A DNA stretch of 64,000 nt from Massilia sp. (GTDB taxonomy: Bacteria; Pseudomonadota; Gammaproteobacteria; Burkholderiales; Burkholderiaceae_D), in assembly GCA_025359245.1 (NCBI GenBank), contig JANYGW010000135.1, positions 1 to 64,000 of the forward strand, given 5' to 3'. A program made the position numbers and the translations under genes. Positions 63,204-64,000 of the stretch are shown here, piece by piece; within the stretch, counting starts at the first letter, position 1; each line of letters begins with the position of its first letter. The notes beneath the pieces are model-generated. The model was not told the DNA's origin. It saw only the letters and a program-made list of their open reading frames with translations, and made no database searches.

Positions 63204-64000
63204 TCAGGCCAGCGTGCGGACCGACTTTTCGCGCGCCCACTGGCGTGACTTGGCCGCCGTCACGAAGCGCCGCACATCGTCGGCGTCGACGACGCCGTCA
63301 TCCTTGACCACGCCCGCCTTTTTCAGCAGCTGCTGCGCGCCGCTGTCGGCGGCGATCGCCTTCAGGTGGCCGAACGCATCGCGGACAAAATCGACCGCCG
63401 CCGCCTCCGTGCACAAGACGCTGGCCGCATCTGCGCTGAGCACGACGGCGACCGCGTCGAACAGCACCGACGGCGTGCCGGCCAGCTGGCCGTCGACCTT
63501 CAGGCGCGACTTGTCCGACAGCGTTACCTGGCCGATGCGCGGGGCAATCACCTTGTGGCTGGCGCCGGCCTTGCCGATTGCCGCAATCAGCGCATCGATC
63601 GCGCCGCGCTCGGAGCCGTCGGCCACGAGCAGGCCGATTGCGCGCCCTTCCAGCGTGGCCTTCATCTTGCCGATGATTTGCAGGGCCGGCGACGGATCGA
63701 ATTGCTGGACCGGCACCGTCGTCGGCGGCAGGTCGGGCAAGCCCTCCATGCCCAGCCCGGTGGCCACGCGCCGGGCCAGGTCGGCGTCGATGTGACGCAG
63801 ATGGCCCACCACCGCCGCGCGGATATGGGGATGCTCGACCTTGGACAGTTCGAACACCAGCGCCGACGCCATGTGGGCTTGCTCGACTGCGCTCTGGCTG
63901 ATGTAGAACTGGCGCGGCTGGCTGTAATGGTCGCTGAACGATTCAGCGCGGATCCTGGCCTTGCTGCCGCTCTCGTGCGTGTCCGCGCTGCGAAATCCGG
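63204..64000 (-). CDS. katE: Large-subunit catalase HPII type (3' part, cut by window edge)
   Basis: The gene enters from beyond base 64000; 265 codons are seen. The first part, SFSDHYSQPRQFYISQSAVEQAH ... ALVFELSKVEHPHIR, is the helical end of the catalase core. The rest (EGRAIGLLVADGSERGAIDALI ... VVLSADAA) is the flavodoxin/DJ-1-like C-terminal domain found only in large-subunit (HPII) catalases. The haem site lies outside the window. The enzyme breaks down H2O2, usually under stationary-phase control. Confidence 0.92.
   Translation of the reverse strand, partial: GFRSADTHESGSKARIRAESFSDHYSQPRQFYISQSAVEQAHMASALVFELSKVEHPHIRAAVVGHLRHIDADLARRVATGLGMEGLPDLPPTTVPVQQFDPSPALQIIGKMKATLEGRAIGLLVADGSERGAIDALIAAIGKAGASHKVIAPRIGQVTLSDKSRLKVDGQLAGTPSVLFDAVAVVLSADAASVLCTEAAAVDFVRDAFGHLKAIAADSGAQQLLKKAGVVKDDGVVDADDVRRFVTAAKSRQWAREKSVRTLA

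Overview
The window is GC-rich, densely coded, double-stranded bacterial DNA that reads as the chromosome of a betaproteobacterium, most likely Oxalobacteraceae (Massilia/Duganella/Telluria type). This is inferred from the class I PHA synthase, the CX14CX2C type QueE, a DUF2863-like protein, and a large complement of two-component and cyclic-di-GMP proteins. I saw no rRNA, tRNA, CRISPR array, phage or transposase gene. The sequence is ordinary chromosome with two broken genes.

Layout, left to right. 1-353 is the start of an ABC-F ATPase (reverse strand, cut by the window edge). 508-2259 holds a membrane acyltransferase whose 3' end runs antisense into a small secreted-protein gene. 2420-7908 is a tightly coupled reverse-strand operon: hydrolase, wax-ester synthase/diacylglycerol acyltransferase, hydrolase, LD-carboxypeptidase, FAD oxidase. 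8010-9842 is a 7TM diguanylate cyclase. 9971-11541 is queE-queD-tadA, for queuosine precursor synthesis and tRNA editing. 11738-13699 has a NarX/LiaS-type kinase and a PAS-GGDEF protein. 13859-16684 is a long M16 protease. 16821-19617 has a stress protein divergent from phaC. 19626-25567 holds NUDIX, DUF2863-like, purine permease, CPBP protease and small uncharacterised genes. 25572-27863 is an M20 peptidase followed by a response-regulator GGDEF protein. 28113-29872 is an unrecognised gene pair. 30474-32891 is a secreted GH31 glycosidase. 32988-37087 has an HD-GYP phosphodiesterase convergent with a hybrid kinase/response regulator pair.

37461-44578 is the most interesting block. A CusRS-like two-component pair is followed by an ArnC/GtrB-like glycosyltransferase, an ArnT-like transferase and a VirK/YbjX (DUF535) protein. 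These face a convergent YdjC-type deacetylase and GtrA-like membrane protein. Together they contain each step expected of an undecaprenyl-phosphate amino-sugar pathway for lipid A, like the Francisella FlmF2/NaxD/FlmK and Bordetella Lgm routes. A direct-repeat operator candidate sits before the glycosyltransferase operon. A second envelope-stress module at 53982-56627 (PAP2 phosphatase with a QseBC/PmrAB-like pair) lies 12 kb further on.

44694-46048 has a secreted phosphoesterase and a small membrane protein. 46363-51332 is a branched-chain 2-oxoacid dehydrogenase operon (E1alpha, E1beta, E2, E3), in which E1beta carries an apparent one-base deletion. A remnant of an ADP-ribosylglycohydrolase follows at 51345-51646. 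51630-53905 is a ClC transporter coupled to a Pal-like lipoprotein. 56798-59902 has a TonB-dependent receptor and a TonB-C-domain protein. 60034-62867 has a ferritin-like DUF455 protein, small secreted and CheY-like proteins and an unrecognised protein. The window ends inside a large-subunit catalase (katE).
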